Below, piece after piece: positions 53,788-62,767 of a stretch of 64,000 bases of DNA; positions within the stretch are counted from its first letter, which is position 1, and each line of letters starts with the position of its first letter. Made by a program: the position numbers and the translations under genes. Source of the stretch: Glaciimonas soli. GTDB lineage: Bacteria > Pseudomonadota > Gammaproteobacteria > Burkholderiales > Burkholderiaceae_D. The stretch spans positions 565,137-629,136 of the forward strand of contig NZ_WINI01000007.1 of the NCBI RefSeq assembly GCF_009497155.1, in the 5' to 3' direction. Under the pieces are notes generated by a model. That model was given only the letters and a program-made list of their open reading frames with translations. It did not search any database and was not told the origin of the DNA.

Positions 53788-54731
53788 ACTCAACCCTGTT
53801 TCAGCAACGCCGAAGCTTGCTGCTGGCAAGCGGCGCGCTTGGTGTGGCCATGGCATTACCTAGCGTCGTCACGGCCGCGACTAAAAGTGCCGCATCGACT
53901 GCCACCGCGCTTCCCATCACTTCAGCCACTACCATCACGCCACAGCGAGTCGCCGTCGCCGGCGGTGCCATCACCGAAGTGGTGTATGCACTAGACGCGC
54001 AAAAATTGTTGATCGGTGCTGACACCACCAGCACCTGGCCCGCTGCCGCGCAGTCTCTGGCGAAGATCGGCTATCAACGTGCTTTATCAGCAGAAGGCGT
54101 GCTGTCCTTGCGCCCCGATCTCTTATTAACGTCTGCCGAAGCCGGGCCGCCGGCAGCGTTGGCGCAGATTGCCGCGGCCGGCGTGCAAGTGATCAAGTTA
54201 GGTAATGGCCATGATGTGCAAACCGTGCGCGATCGGATACGCGGTACGGCCGCGGCTTTGAATTTATCTCCATGCGGGAAAAATTTACTGCAACGCTTCG
54301 ATATGGAGTGGCAGGCAACTTTAGCTGAAGTGGACAGAAATAAATCGGCAAAGCCATTACGTGTGATGTTCATTCTTAGTAACAGTGGAACACAAGCGAT
54401 GGTAGCCGGACGCGACACTGCGGCCGATGCCATGATCCGCTACGCTGGCGCAGTCAATGTACTTGGCGGCGACGATGGCTTCAAAGGCTACAAACCGCTG
54501 ACGGCAGAAAGCGCCGTCGCCGCTGCCCCCGACGTTTTGTTGATTACGCGCGAAGGATTGGCGGCGATTGGTGGCGTCGATAAATTAGTTAAATCGCCCG
54601 GCATCTCCATCACGCCTGCAGCCAAAAATCGTCGAGTTGCGGCAGAAATGGACTCACTGTTACTGTTAGGTTTTGGGCCGCGTTTACCGCAAGCGGTGAT
54701 GCAATTGTCGAAGCAAATTTATGCTTCATAA
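53784..54731 (+). CDS. hmuT: Heme ABC transporter substrate-binding protein
   Basis: 315 residues. The signal region has an RR pair (FQQRRSLLLASGALGVAMALPSVVTAA). The mature part is a class III periplasmic binding protein: RVAVAGGAITEVVYALDAQKLLIGADTTSTWP, PDLLLTSAEAGPPAALAQIAAAGVQV and VMFILSNSGTQAMVAGRDTAADAMI. It delivers heme from the receptor to HmuUV. The start overlaps the hmuS stop by four bases. A short repeated palindromic pair fills the 91-bp gap to hmuU. Confidence 0.92.
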   Translation: MNSTLFQQRRSLLLASGALGVAMALPSVVTAATKSAASTATALPITSATTITPQRVAVAGGAITEVVYALDAQKLLIGADTTSTWPAAAQSLAKIGYQRALSAEGVLSLRPDLLLTSAEAGPPAALAQIAAAGVQVIKLGNGHDVQTVRDRIRGTAAALNLSPCGKNLLQRFDMEWQATLAEVDRNKSAKPLRVMFILSNSGTQAMVAGRDTAADAMIRYAGAVNVLGGDDGFKGYKPLTAESAVAAAPDVLLITREGLAAIGGVDKLVKSPGISITPAAKNRRVAAEMDSLLLLGFGPRLPQAVMQLSKQIYAS

Positions 54732-54732
54732 A

Positions 54733-54802
54733 CGTCATTCCCACGAATGTGGGAATCCATGTTTGCGCAACCCTGTATCTCCGCTTGCGCGGGGATGACG
54801 GG
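54733..54802. repeat. Pair of short GTCATTCCC-type palindromic repeats
   Basis: CGTCATTCCCACGAATGTGGGAATCC is followed, in opposite orientation, by CCGCTTGCGCGGGGATGACGG. A third unit lies at 62604-62627. Such units are common intergenic repeats in betaproteobacteria. In the transcript they can form small hairpins between hmuT and hmuU. Confidence 0.7.
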
Positions 54803-54822
54803 GTATTTTTACTTTTATTTCC

Positions 54823-55926
54823 ATGCCATCCACCATCACTATGCCGCTGCAACACCAAACTGCACGGCCAACACTAACACTATCCAATCGCCACCAGCGA
54901 CAACGCATCATCTTGTGGTCGTTACTATTTCTACTATTGGCAACCGCCCTGCTTTGTGCTGCTGTCGGCGCATACAAAATCAATCCATTCGATATTCCCT
55001 ATTTACTGTGGCCGGGTAACGACTTAAGCGCTGCAGAAAGCCAGGCCCGCGCAGTTTTACTGGATATCCGCATGCCGCGTGTGCTGCTAGCGATATTGGT
55101 TGGCTGTGGTTTTGGTGCGGCAGGCAGTGCGATGCAGGCGTTGTTTCGTAATCCTCTGGCCGATCCCGGTTTGATTGGGGTTTCCAGCGGTGCAGCACTG
55201 GGCGCGGCATTGTCCATCGTATTAGGAACCGCGTTGTGGCCAGCAGCATTAATCTTCGCAGGTATTTATGCGCCCATGGTGGCCGCTTTTGTCGGTGCTT
55301 TGGTTGTGGCGATGCTAGTCTATCGAATCGCCGCCAATCGTGGACGCCTTGCATTACCGCTGTTGCTGCTAGCGGGTATCGCCATCAATGCCATTGCTGG
55401 TGCGGCCATCGGCCTGCTAGTTTATATCGCCAGCGATGATCAATTGCGCACACTGACATTCTGGAATTTGGGCAGTTTGGCGGGTGCGCAATGGCAGTTG
55501 ATTGCCGTTACCACTCCTGTGGTTTTACTTTGTTTGGCTGCTTTGGCACGCCATTCCGCAGCGCTTAATGCCATGTTGTTGGGTGAGACTGAAGCTCTCC
55601 ATTTAGGTGTCGCAGTGTTGACTATCAAACGTCACATCCTTATCGCTAGCGCACTGTGCATAGGCGCATTGGTCTCGGCTACCGGCACTATCGGTTTCAT
55701 CGGTTTAGTCGCACCACATTGCATACGTCTCGCTTGCGGCCCAGACCAACGCGTCGTGCTACCAGGTGCGATGTTGTTTGGTGCGATATTGACTTTACTG
55801 GCTGATCTGGTGGCGCGTACTGTTGCTGCGCCGGCTGAAATGCCATTGGGTATATTGACTGCGCTGTTGGGTGGGCCATTCTTTCTGGTATTGCTGTGGC
55901 GTCGCCGCGGACAATTAGGATTGTAA
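54823..55926 (+). CDS. hmuU: Heme ABC transporter permease (FecCD family)
   Basis: 367 residues with about nine to ten membrane helices. FecCD-type landmarks are IRMPRVLLAILVGCGFGAAGSAMQALFRNPLADPGLIGVSSGAALGA and TGTIGFIGLVAPHCIRLACGPDQRVVLPGAMLFGAILTLLADLVART, with the family's C-terminal PLGILTALLGGPFFLVLLWRR. It forms the inner-membrane channel with HmuV. An ATG six codons later is an alternative start. The gene lies 19 bp before hmuV. Confidence 0.93.
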   Translation: MPSTITMPLQHQTARPTLTLSNRHQRQRIILWSLLFLLLATALLCAAVGAYKINPFDIPYLLWPGNDLSAAESQARAVLLDIRMPRVLLAILVGCGFGAAGSAMQALFRNPLADPGLIGVSSGAALGAALSIVLGTALWPAALIFAGIYAPMVAAFVGALVVAMLVYRIAANRGRLALPLLLLAGIAINAIAGAAIGLLVYIASDDQLRTLTFWNLGSLAGAQWQLIAVTTPVVLLCLAALARHSAALNAMLLGETEALHLGVAVLTIKRHILIASALCIGALVSATGTIGFIGLVAPHCIRLACGPDQRVVLPGAMLFGAILTLLADLVARTVAAPAEMPLGILTALLGGPFFLVLLWRRRGQLGL

Positions 55927-55945
55927 AGTTAAAGGGAAAGATCAC

Positions 55946-56761
55946 ATGCTAATCGCCACCAACATTTCGATTCGTCGCGGCAAACGTGACATCTTGCGCG
56001 AGGTAACACTACGAATAGCGCCTGGCCAAATCGTCGCCTTGTTAGGACGCAATGGAGCAGGAAAAAGTACTTTGCTCAAAGCGATGTCTGGAGAATTTCA
56101 ACCGTCATTGCCCGGCAATGAGGTGCAACTCGATGGTGCCATTTCACTCAATGGCGCTTTACTACATAGCTTTAGCGCCAAGGCCTTAGCGCAAGCGCGG
56201 GCAGTCTTACCGCAAAGTGTGCAGTTTGCTTTTCCGTTTACGGCGATGGAAATTGTACTGCTCGGGCGGTATCCGCATGGCGGCGGCGATAGTTGGGCTG
56301 ATCGCGCAATTGCGTTGGAAGTATTGGCGTTAGCAGGTGCAGCAGCATTAGCAGAACGCGATGTCACCACTTTATCCGGCGGTGAATTAGCACGTGTGCA
56401 ATTTGCCCGGGTACTGGCGCAATTGCGACCGTCAGATAGCAGCGCCAACGCACCCCGCTATTTACTATTGGATGAGCCCACCGCGGCACTCGATTTAGCA
56501 CATCAACATCATTTGCTGACAACGCTACGCAAACTGACCACCGAGTGGAATATCGGGGTATTAGCAATCATGCATGATCCCAATCTTGCGGCACGCTATG
56601 CCGATCAATTAGCGTGGCTGGCAAACGGCACACTGCTGGCCCAAGACACCCCGGAAATCACCATGACACCGGCGTTGATCAGAGACAGCCTGGGAATTGA
56701 AGTAGAGGTGATGCGACAAACTGGCAAACCACCCTATGCGATGACTTGCGAGTTAGCTTGA
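55946..56761 (+). CDS. hmuV: Heme ABC transporter ATP-binding protein
   Basis: 271 residues with all ABC motifs in order: Walker A LLGRNGAGKSTLLKAMSG, Q-loop VLPQSVQF, signature TTLSGGELARVQFARVLAQL, Walker B YLLLDEPTAALDLAHQHHLL and the switch His in AIMHDPNLAARYADQ. AAAGGGAAAG precedes the ATG. It energises heme import by HmuTU. It is the last gene of the heme operon; the following 205 bp contain no clear terminator. Confidence 0.93.
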   Translation: MLIATNISIRRGKRDILREVTLRIAPGQIVALLGRNGAGKSTLLKAMSGEFQPSLPGNEVQLDGAISLNGALLHSFSAKALAQARAVLPQSVQFAFPFTAMEIVLLGRYPHGGGDSWADRAIALEVLALAGAAALAERDVTTLSGGELARVQFARVLAQLRPSDSSANAPRYLLLDEPTAALDLAHQHHLLTTLRKLTTEWNIGVLAIMHDPNLAARYADQLAWLANGTLLAQDTPEITMTPALIRDSLGIEVEVMRQTGKPPYAMTCELA

Positions 56762-56966
56762 TGACATGTATCAAACTATCATCAAATATGATCAAAATAT
56801 TGCGGCGCACGATAGTTACCTCCTGTCATCAAACTGTTTCTGTACTACACTAACACCACCACACTGCCGTTCATAGGCATGACGGTTTACAGCTATATCG
56901 CTTTAGCCTATGACTAGTTGAAATACGCGCCGATTTTGTGGTGACTGTTTTCTTCAGGAGGTTGTC

Positions 56967-57470
56967 ATGGAACTGCATATGGATTCCCACCATCTGGAAC
57001 GTCGCTTGCCGAACTGGACAGTAGCGGCGATTTCTGGATTTGCCGCTGGGGCAATTTTAATGGTGCTCGAATTACTGTGGTCCGCTGTGGTTAGCGATAC
57101 CGGACCATGGGGGGCATCACACGCCATAGCTGCAATGGTGATGGGACGCGACATTCTGGTATCGAACGATTTTAATCTCATGGTCGTCGCGATAGCACTC
57201 ATCAATCACTACGTTCTGGGTATCGTTTTCGGCATGATACTGTGCGCGATCATCGCTCCTTTCCACATGGACTCCAGCCTGGGCGCAGCGGCCGTGGCAG
57301 GTGCGATTTTCGGATTACTACTGTACTTCTTCAACTTTTACGGCATGTCATTCATGTTCCCATGGTTCGCCGAAATGCGAGGTTGGGCAGCATTGATTGC
57401 GCACCTGATTTTCGGGATAGCAACCGCCGCGATTTATTGGAGATTGGAACCACGAGAGGTAAAAAAATAG
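56967..57470 (+). CDS. Small four-helix membrane protein of unknown function
   Basis: 167 residues with AGGAGG before the ATG and four hydrophobic segments: WTVAAISGFAAGAILMVLELLW, FNLMVVAIALINHYVLGIVFGMILCAII, AAAVAGAIFGLLLYFFNFYG and AALIAHLIFGIATAAIYWRLE. I recognise no named family. It lies 72 bases before the second structured repeat and 329 bp before the cox operon. A membrane role tied to the oxidase is possible but only suggested by position. Confidence 0.65.
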   Translation: MELHMDSHHLERRLPNWTVAAISGFAAGAILMVLELLWSAVVSDTGPWGASHAIAAMVMGRDILVSNDFNLMVVAIALINHYVLGIVFGMILCAIIAPFHMDSSLGAAAVAGAIFGLLLYFFNFYGMSFMFPWFAEMRGWAALIAHLIFGIATAAIYWRLEPREVKK

Positions 57471-57483
57471 GTAGAAGATAATT

Positions 57484-57747
57484 GAATCAACAAAGCCGTT
57501 GAAGTTGCTGCTGCTTTTGAAGTACCCCGATGCTGACGTTGCCAAAAGCGCTGATACTTATTCGGAAAAAGAGGGAAGACATGTTTGAGCGTAGCGAGTT
57601 GGTCTTTCCTCCCGAATAAGTATCAGCGCTTTTGGGAACCCGCCTACGGCGGGCAACGGCTGTCGGTCGCCTTTCTTTGCTTACTTTCTTTGGCGAAGCA
57701 AAGAAAGTGAGTAGCCGCCGGTCTACCACCGGCATGGCACCACGGAG
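57484..57747. repeat. Structured intergenic repeat, copy 2
   Basis: 264-bp counterpart of 52404-52668, just before coxB. Its main stem has perfect 24-bp arms (57542-57565 and 57612-57635). Compared with copy 1, about nine arm positions have changed together with their partners. The loop (GGAAGACATGTTTGAGCG...), the CCCGCC-TAC-GGCGGG hairpin, the CTTTCTTTG stem and the CCGGT/ACCGG hairpin are almost unchanged. Both copies have the same orientation relative to the downstream gene. Confidence 0.9.
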
Positions 57748-57798
57748 TAGAAGAAGTATTAAATAACTCTAACCGCGATAAGAGAAAAGAGAATTGCT

Positions 57799-58980
57799 AT
57801 GCTAATGGCCATCTCCCTCATAATAATAGTCGCCGCAACCCTACTATTCCATTTTTACACCCCATGGTGGGCAACCCCATTAGCCTCCAACTGGCAGCAA
57901 ATGGACAACACCCTCACCATCACCTTCGCCATCACCGGCATCTTCTTCGTCGCCATCAATATATTCATCATCTACACCCTGCTGCGCTTTCGTCATCGCA
58001 AAGAAGGCGATGCTGCTCAACTGAATAGCAAGGGCAGCAATCATCGCGCCGCCTACCAGCCGGAAAACAAAAAACTCGAATACTGGCTCATCGCCATCAC
58101 CAGCATCGCCATCATCGGCTTGCTGGCGCCAGGTTTATTTGTTTACGCGGCGTACATCAAAGCGCCTGCCAATGCTATCGATGTAGAGGTGCTTGGCCAA
58201 CAATGGCAATGGCATTTCCGCTTTCCTGGTGCCGATGGAAAATTAGGACGCACCAGCGTAGCGTTGGTCAGCGCCAGCAATCCATTTGGCCTGGATCCAC
58301 ACGATGCGATCAGTCAAAACAATATTCTGATCATGACCAATGAATTGCATCTGCCACTGAATCAACCGGTGCGGATGCTATTGCATTCGCAAGATGTACT
58401 GCACGATTTTTTTGTACCGCAATTTCGTGCACGTATGAATATGGTGCCGGGCATGATTACGTCATTCTGGTTTACACCCACAAAAACCGGGCGCTTTGAA
58501 GTCCTGTGCGCACAACTGTGTGGCGTCGGTCATTACAACATGCGCGCTTATGTGGTGGTCGATGATCCCGCGACATTTCAGGCATGGCTAAAAAAACAGC
58601 CGACTTTTGCGATGACTTTGGCTGCAGCACAAAATGTTGCGATGTCTAATGATCCACTGATAGAAAAAGGCAAAGCGCTATACAACGCCAAAGCTTGCGT
58701 CTCTTGCCATTCACTCGATGGCAGTGCCAGAGTCGGGCCGAGCTGGAAAGGCTTATATGGCAAAACTGAAACCATGGCCGATGGTTCAACGGCCATGGTC
58801 GACGAAACATATCTGCGCAACTTCATCCACGACCCGCAAGCACGCACGGTGAAAGGTTATTCACCCATCATGCCTAAGATAGAGATGAGTGATGAGGAAT
58901 TGGCAGCATTGATCGCATTGATTAAATCGTATGGGATTAAGTCTGAAACTAAACAAACTGCAGATATTGCAAAACAATGA
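57799..58980 (+). CDS. coxB: Cytochrome c oxidase subunit II, caa3 type with fused cytochrome c
   Basis: 393 residues. Two membrane helices in the first ~115 residues (TITFAITGIFFVAINIFIIYTLL; WLIAITSIAIIGLLAPGLFVYAAY) precede a cupredoxin domain with the CuA ligands: His in LLHSQDVLHDFFVP and Cys/Cys/His/Met in CAQLCGVGHYNM (Gln stands where Glu is commoner). A C-terminal cytochrome c domain has CVSCH and a probable Met ligand in PIMPKIEM. It passes electrons from cytochrome c, or its own heme c, to subunit I. It is the first gene of the oxidase operon, preceded by the structured repeat. Confidence 0.93.
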   Translation: MLMAISLIIIVAATLLFHFYTPWWATPLASNWQQMDNTLTITFAITGIFFVAINIFIIYTLLRFRHRKEGDAAQLNSKGSNHRAAYQPENKKLEYWLIAITSIAIIGLLAPGLFVYAAYIKAPANAIDVEVLGQQWQWHFRFPGADGKLGRTSVALVSASNPFGLDPHDAISQNNILIMTNELHLPLNQPVRMLLHSQDVLHDFFVPQFRARMNMVPGMITSFWFTPTKTGRFEVLCAQLCGVGHYNMRAYVVVDDPATFQAWLKKQPTFAMTLAAAQNVAMSNDPLIEKGKALYNAKACVSCHSLDGSARVGPSWKGLYGKTETMADGSTAMVDETYLRNFIHDPQARTVKGYSPIMPKIEMSDEELAALIALIKSYGIKSETKQTADIAKQ

Positions 58981-58983
58981 ATG

Positions 58984-59021
58984 TTTAAGTCCGCCTTCCG
59001 CAAGCGGGAGACGGACTTAAA
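58984..59021 (+). other. Intercistronic hairpin between coxB and coxA
   Basis: Perfect 10-bp outer stem TTTAAGTCCG/CGGACTTAAA with an inner CTTCCGC-AA-GCGGGAG pairing. It starts 4 bp after the coxB stop and ends 29 bp before the coxA ATG. There is no T run, so it more likely protects or tunes the mRNA than terminates it. Confidence 0.65.
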
Positions 59022-59050
59022 CAGTGGTTCGCAAATCGACAAGGAAAGCC

Positions 59051-60793
59051 ATGAGCTACAGCGATAGCAGCACACACCATGCACAGAGTTTCTGGACCAA
59101 ATACGTGTGGAGCCAGGATCATAAAGTGATTGCGATCCAATATGCCAGTGTCGCTATTCTGGCGGGATTGGTGGGTGTCGGCTTGTCTAATCTGATGCGT
59201 TTGCAGCTAGGATTTCCAGGGCGTTTCGCATTTATCGACGCTGCACATTACTATCAATTCATGACCATGCACGGCATGATTATGGTGATTTATTTATTGA
59301 CGGCTTTGTTCCTTGGTGGCTTCGGCAATTATATGATTCCATTGATGATAGGCGCACGCGACATGGCTTTTCCGTATCTGAATATGCTCAGTTTTTGGGT
59401 GTATTTATTGTCGGTGATCGTATTGATGTCCAGTTTTTTTGCGCCCGGCGGCCCTACCGGTGCAGGCTGGACTTTGTATCCGCCGCAAGCGATTTTGCCA
59501 GGAACACCTGGGTATGAATGGGGTATTATTTTGATGCTCATTTCGCTACTTATTTTTATCGTAGCGGCCACCATGGGCGGTTTGAATTACGTCACCACCG
59601 TTTTACAACTGCGTACTGAAGGCATGACTTTGCTGCGTATGCCATTGACAGTGTGGGGGATTTTTGTGGCGACTATTTTGGCGCTGCTGGCATTTCCTGC
59701 ATTGTTTGTCAGCGGCATCATGATGCTACTGGATCGCACATTGGGCACCAGTTTTTTTATGCCGGCATTAGTCTCAATGGGACAAGTCAGCGCTTACAAA
59801 GGTGGTAGCCCACTCTTGTTCCAGCATCTGTTCTGGTTTTTTGGCCATCCGGAAGTGTATATTGTTGCCTTGCCCGCCTTTGGCATCGTCTCCGATTTGA
59901 TCAGCGTCCACTCCCGCAAATGCATCTTCGGTTATCGCACCATGGTGTGGGCGATTCTGGCAATTGGCGTGCTCTCGGTGGTGGTGTGGGCACATCATAT
60001 GTTTGTCAGTGGGATGAATCCCTACTTCGGTTTTTTCTTTGCCACCACCACATTGATCATTGCCGTGCCAACTGCGATCAAAGTCTATAACTGGGTCTTG
60101 ACGCTATGGCGTGGCGACATACATATGACAGTGCCGATGCTGTTTGCACTGGCCTTTATCAGCACGTTTTTGATCGGTGGCTTGACCGGACTATTTCTGG
60201 GCAATGTCAGTGTCGACATTCCGCTTTCCAATACCTATTTCGTGGTCGCGCATTTCCATATGGTGATGGGCGTATCTCCGTTGCTGGTAATTTTTGGTGG
60301 CATCTATCATTGGTTTCCAAAAGTTTCTGGCCGTATGCTCAACGATACCTTGGGCAAGATCCATTTCTGGATGACATTTCTAGGTACTTACGCGATCTTT
60401 TTCCCTATGCACTATCTCGGCATTCTCGGTATGCCACGTCGTTATTATGCATATCAAGGCTATCAATTTATTCCGAAATCAGCGCAATCGCTTAACGCCT
60501 TCATTACCGTTATTGCACTGATCGTCGCCACGGCGCAGCTGCTATTCATCTTCAATCTGATCTGGAGCACCTTCCGCGGTCAACGCGCCAGCAGCAATCC
60601 CTGGCGCGCAGCTTCGCTGGAATGGCAAACACCGGATACCCCACCCAAACACGGTAACTGGGGCCCGCAATTACCAGTGGTGTATCGCGGCCCATATACC
60701 TACAGCGTACCGGGTGCGGCGGAAGATTTCATCCCTCAAAATGCGCCGGGCGTTGATGATGAAGCGGTCCATACTGCGGGAGTATTGGCATGA
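59051..60793 (+). CDS. coxA: Cytochrome c oxidase subunit I
   Basis: 580 residues from the ATG at 59051 (AAGGAAAGCC directly upstream); a GTG at 59024 is a longer, unsupported start. Twelve helices are expected. Key residues are seen: the low-spin heme His in FMTMHGMIMVIYL, the D-channel region GGFGNYMIPLMIGARDMAFPYLN, the His-Glu-Tyr motif FFGHPEVYIVALPAFG, the CuB histidines in VWAHHMFVSGMN and the heme ligands in VVAHFHMVMG. These mark an A1-type heme-copper oxidase that reduces O2 and pumps protons. Its last codon overlaps the next gene (ATGA). Confidence 0.95.
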   Translation: MSYSDSSTHHAQSFWTKYVWSQDHKVIAIQYASVAILAGLVGVGLSNLMRLQLGFPGRFAFIDAAHYYQFMTMHGMIMVIYLLTALFLGGFGNYMIPLMIGARDMAFPYLNMLSFWVYLLSVIVLMSSFFAPGGPTGAGWTLYPPQAILPGTPGYEWGIILMLISLLIFIVAATMGGLNYVTTVLQLRTEGMTLLRMPLTVWGIFVATILALLAFPALFVSGIMMLLDRTLGTSFFMPALVSMGQVSAYKGGSPLLFQHLFWFFGHPEVYIVALPAFGIVSDLISVHSRKCIFGYRTMVWAILAIGVLSVVVWAHHMFVSGMNPYFGFFFATTTLIIAVPTAIKVYNWVLTLWRGDIHMTVPMLFALAFISTFLIGGLTGLFLGNVSVDIPLSNTYFVVAHFHMVMGVSPLLVIFGGIYHWFPKVSGRMLNDTLGKIHFWMTFLGTYAIFFPMHYLGILGMPRRYYAYQGYQFIPKSAQSLNAFITVIALIVATAQLLFIFNLIWSTFRGQRASSNPWRAASLEWQTPDTPPKHGNWGPQLPVVYRGPYTYSVPGAAEDFIPQNAPGVDDEAVHTAGVLA

Positions 60794-61344
60794 GCGCGAA
60801 CGCAACTTTAACCATAGGAAAACAAACCAACACCAGCGTCGCTTTATGGTTTTTCATTGCCGTTGCCAGCTCCTTATTTTTGCTGTTCATCGCCGCTTAT
60901 GTGATGCGAATGAATGGCAATGACTGGTCCATGATCAAGTTACCTTGGCAATTGTGGCTGAGTACCGGCTTACTCGCACTCACTAGCGCGTTGCTAGCAG
61001 TCGCCAATAGAACAAAAAAACCTTATCCGCTAATGGCAAGCTGGGGCTCCTCTGTGCTGTTTTTGTTTGCCCAGTTATGGGTATGGAAAGTACTGCAGGC
61101 TTCACATATCACGGCCAGCGGCAATCCGGCCGCGAGCTTTTTTTATTTGCTGACTGCGATGCATGGTTTGCATGTATTAGGCGGTTTAGTGGCATTGTTC
61201 ATCACGATACGAACACCGTCGGCTTTGCGTATCAAACTCTGTGCGCGGTATTGGCATTTTTTACTGATTGTTTGGTTGGTTTTGTTTGCAATGTTGAGCG
61301 GATTGACACCGCATTTGGTGCGTATTATTTGCGGCACGGCATAA
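60790..61344 (+). CDS. Heme-copper oxidase subunit III-like protein, short form
   Basis: 184 residues with five hydrophobic segments, opening with a polar N terminus, then [24 protein letters not shown]. The subunit III core motif [23 protein letters not shown] and the closing [18 protein letters not shown] are clear. The start overlaps the coxA stop. A second subunit III gene follows 82 bp later, so the operon carries two subunit III-like proteins; such pairs occur in this type of caa3 operon. Which one is structural is not decided by sequence alone. Confidence 0.88.
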   Translation: MSANATLTIGKQTNTSVALWFFIAVASSLFLLFIAAYVMRMNGNDWSMIKLPWQLWLSTGLLALTSALLAVANRTKKPYPLMASWGSSVLFLFAQLWVWKVLQASHITASGNPAASFFYLLTAMHGLHVLGGLVALFITIRTPSALRIKLCARYWHFLLIVWLVLFAMLSGLTPHLVRIICGTA

Positions 61345-61426
61345 AGGAAGCGCCCTTTTTACACAGGCCGAAGATGGCGTTTACTGTGTCGAATTTGTAA
61401 TCAGATCTCTGCAGCAAGGAGTTCAC

Positions 61427-62146
61427 ATGAATACGAGTACTGTTGCATCCACCAGAACAGCCACCACCGGCTGGCGCCAGTTAGTAGCGGATTGGTCATC
61501 CGATCAGCAAGCCTTCAAGGTATCTTGGGGCAAGGCGATGATGTGGATTTTTCTGCTATCAGATACTTTTATCTTTAGTTGTTTTTTAACCGGCTACATG
61601 ACCGTGCGCATCGCCAGCCCAGCAGCATGGCCGGTTCCAAGTGAAGTATTTTCACTCAGCATAGGCGGTACGCCAGTGCCATTACTGCAAATAGCGATCA
61701 TGACATTCATCCTGATCAGCTCAAGTGGCACGATGGCGATGGCAGTGCATTTTGCACATAGAGGCGATCGCATTAATGCGGCGACTTTAATGATCACCAC
61801 CGCTGTTTTTGGCGAGATTTTCGTCGGCATGCAGGCATTTGAATGGTCGAAATTGATTTTTGTTGAAGGTGTCAGACCGTGGGGAAATCCCATGGGTGCG
61901 CCACAATTTGGTTCAACTTTTTTTATGATCACCGGCTTTCATGGTCTGCATGTCACCGCAGGCGTGATCTATCTGTTTGTGGTTGCAGCGCGTTTGCTTC
62001 GTGGTCGCTATGAAACCGTATCGGACGCGGGAGCCAGTTCGGGCAAACACAGTAGCAAATATCAGATAGTTGAAATCGCTGGTTTGTATTGGCACTTTGT
62101 CGATTTGGTGTGGGTATTTATTTTTGCGTTGTTTTATCTATGGTAA
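61427..62146 (+). CDS. coxC: Cytochrome c oxidase subunit III
   Basis: 239 residues with AAGGAG before the ATG. Subunit III features are [30 protein letters not shown], the glutamate-containing helix [43 protein letters not shown] and the final [24 protein letters not shown]. It stabilises the catalytic core. The gene ends 13 bp before the subunit IV ATG. Confidence 0.92.
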   Translation: MNTSTVASTRTATTGWRQLVADWSSDQQAFKVSWGKAMMWIFLLSDTFIFSCFLTGYMTVRIASPAAWPVPSEVFSLSIGGTPVPLLQIAIMTFILISSSGTMAMAVHFAHRGDRINAATLMITTAVFGEIFVGMQAFEWSKLIFVEGVRPWGNPMGAPQFGSTFFMITGFHGLHVTAGVIYLFVVAARLLRGRYETVSDAGASSGKHSSKYQIVEIAGLYWHFVDLVWVFIFALFYLW

Positions 62147-62159
62147 GGAGGTGATCATC

Positions 62160-62507
62160 ATGAGCGCCGATACTAAACTGCCCGCCGAACTGCCTGCAGA
62201 ACAGCACACACAAGATCATCCGATCAGCTTTTATTTAAAAATCTGGGGGCTGCTCTTCGTCCTCAGTACGTTCTCCTATCTGGTTGATTATTTCAACTTC
62301 CACAGCTATCTGCGCTGGGGCCTGATTTTGATTTTGATGCTAATGAAAGCGGCTCTGATCGTGGCTTTTTTCATGCATATGGCATGGGAAAGACTGGCGT
62401 TGATCTTCGCCATTTTGATACCGCCGTTGTGCTTGCTGGTGCTGGTGGGATTGATGGCAACTGAGGCAGACTATACGTTTGCTACGCGCTTGCTGTTTTT
62501 TCGATGA
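62160..62507 (+). CDS. Cytochrome c oxidase subunit IV (prokaryotic)
   Basis: 115 residues from the ATG at 62160, preceded by AAGGAGGTGAT, an almost complete complement of the 16S rRNA 3' end. An acidic N-terminal segment is followed by three helices (FYLKIWGLLFVLSTFSYLVDYF; LRWGLILILMLMKAALIVAFFMHM; LALIFAILIPPLCLLVLVGLMA). The KAALIVAFFMHM block is typical of the COX4_pro family. It is the last gene of the oxidase operon. Confidence 0.88.
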   Translation: MSADTKLPAELPAEQHTQDHPISFYLKIWGLLFVLSTFSYLVDYFNFHSYLRWGLILILMLMKAALIVAFFMHMAWERLALIFAILIPPLCLLVLVGLMATEADYTFATRLLFFR

Positions 62508-62603
62508 AATATGCTTTATGTTTTATTTTAAATAAAAAACAAACATGCTAAGTAAGGCAGCGTAGTCAGTTTAATAAAAATTACCTCAATCCAATCTGCG
62601 TTG

Positions 62604-62627
62604 TCCCCGCGTTCGCGGGAATGACGG
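62604..62627. repeat. Short GTCATTCCC-type palindromic repeat
   Basis: TCCCCGCG-TT-CGCGGGAATGACGG, related to the two units at 54733-54802. It lies in the gap after the oxidase operon. Confidence 0.65.
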
Positions 62628-62685
62628 ATTTTTAAAATTGATTACGTTGGATCACTTATGCACGATAAATTAAATTCGCATCCAT

Positions 62686-62717
62686 AAAAAAACGCCCCAA
62701 CTTGTGGGGCGTTTTTA
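62686..62717. terminator. Bidirectional rho-independent terminator
   Basis: AAAAAAACGCCCC-AACTTGT-GGGGCGTTTTT: a strong GC stem with A and T runs, between the converging oxidase operon and gapA. Confidence 0.92.
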
Positions 62718-62767
62718 TGTTCTGTCACTTGATAGAACTAGCTGCATATTGTATGCAGCCAAAGCAT

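Noticed and set aside
53784-53900. HmuT as a Tat substrate
   Set aside because: The QRRSLLLASG motif lacks the usual residues around the twin arginine, and HmuT homologues are Sec-exported, so I treat it as an ordinary signal peptide.
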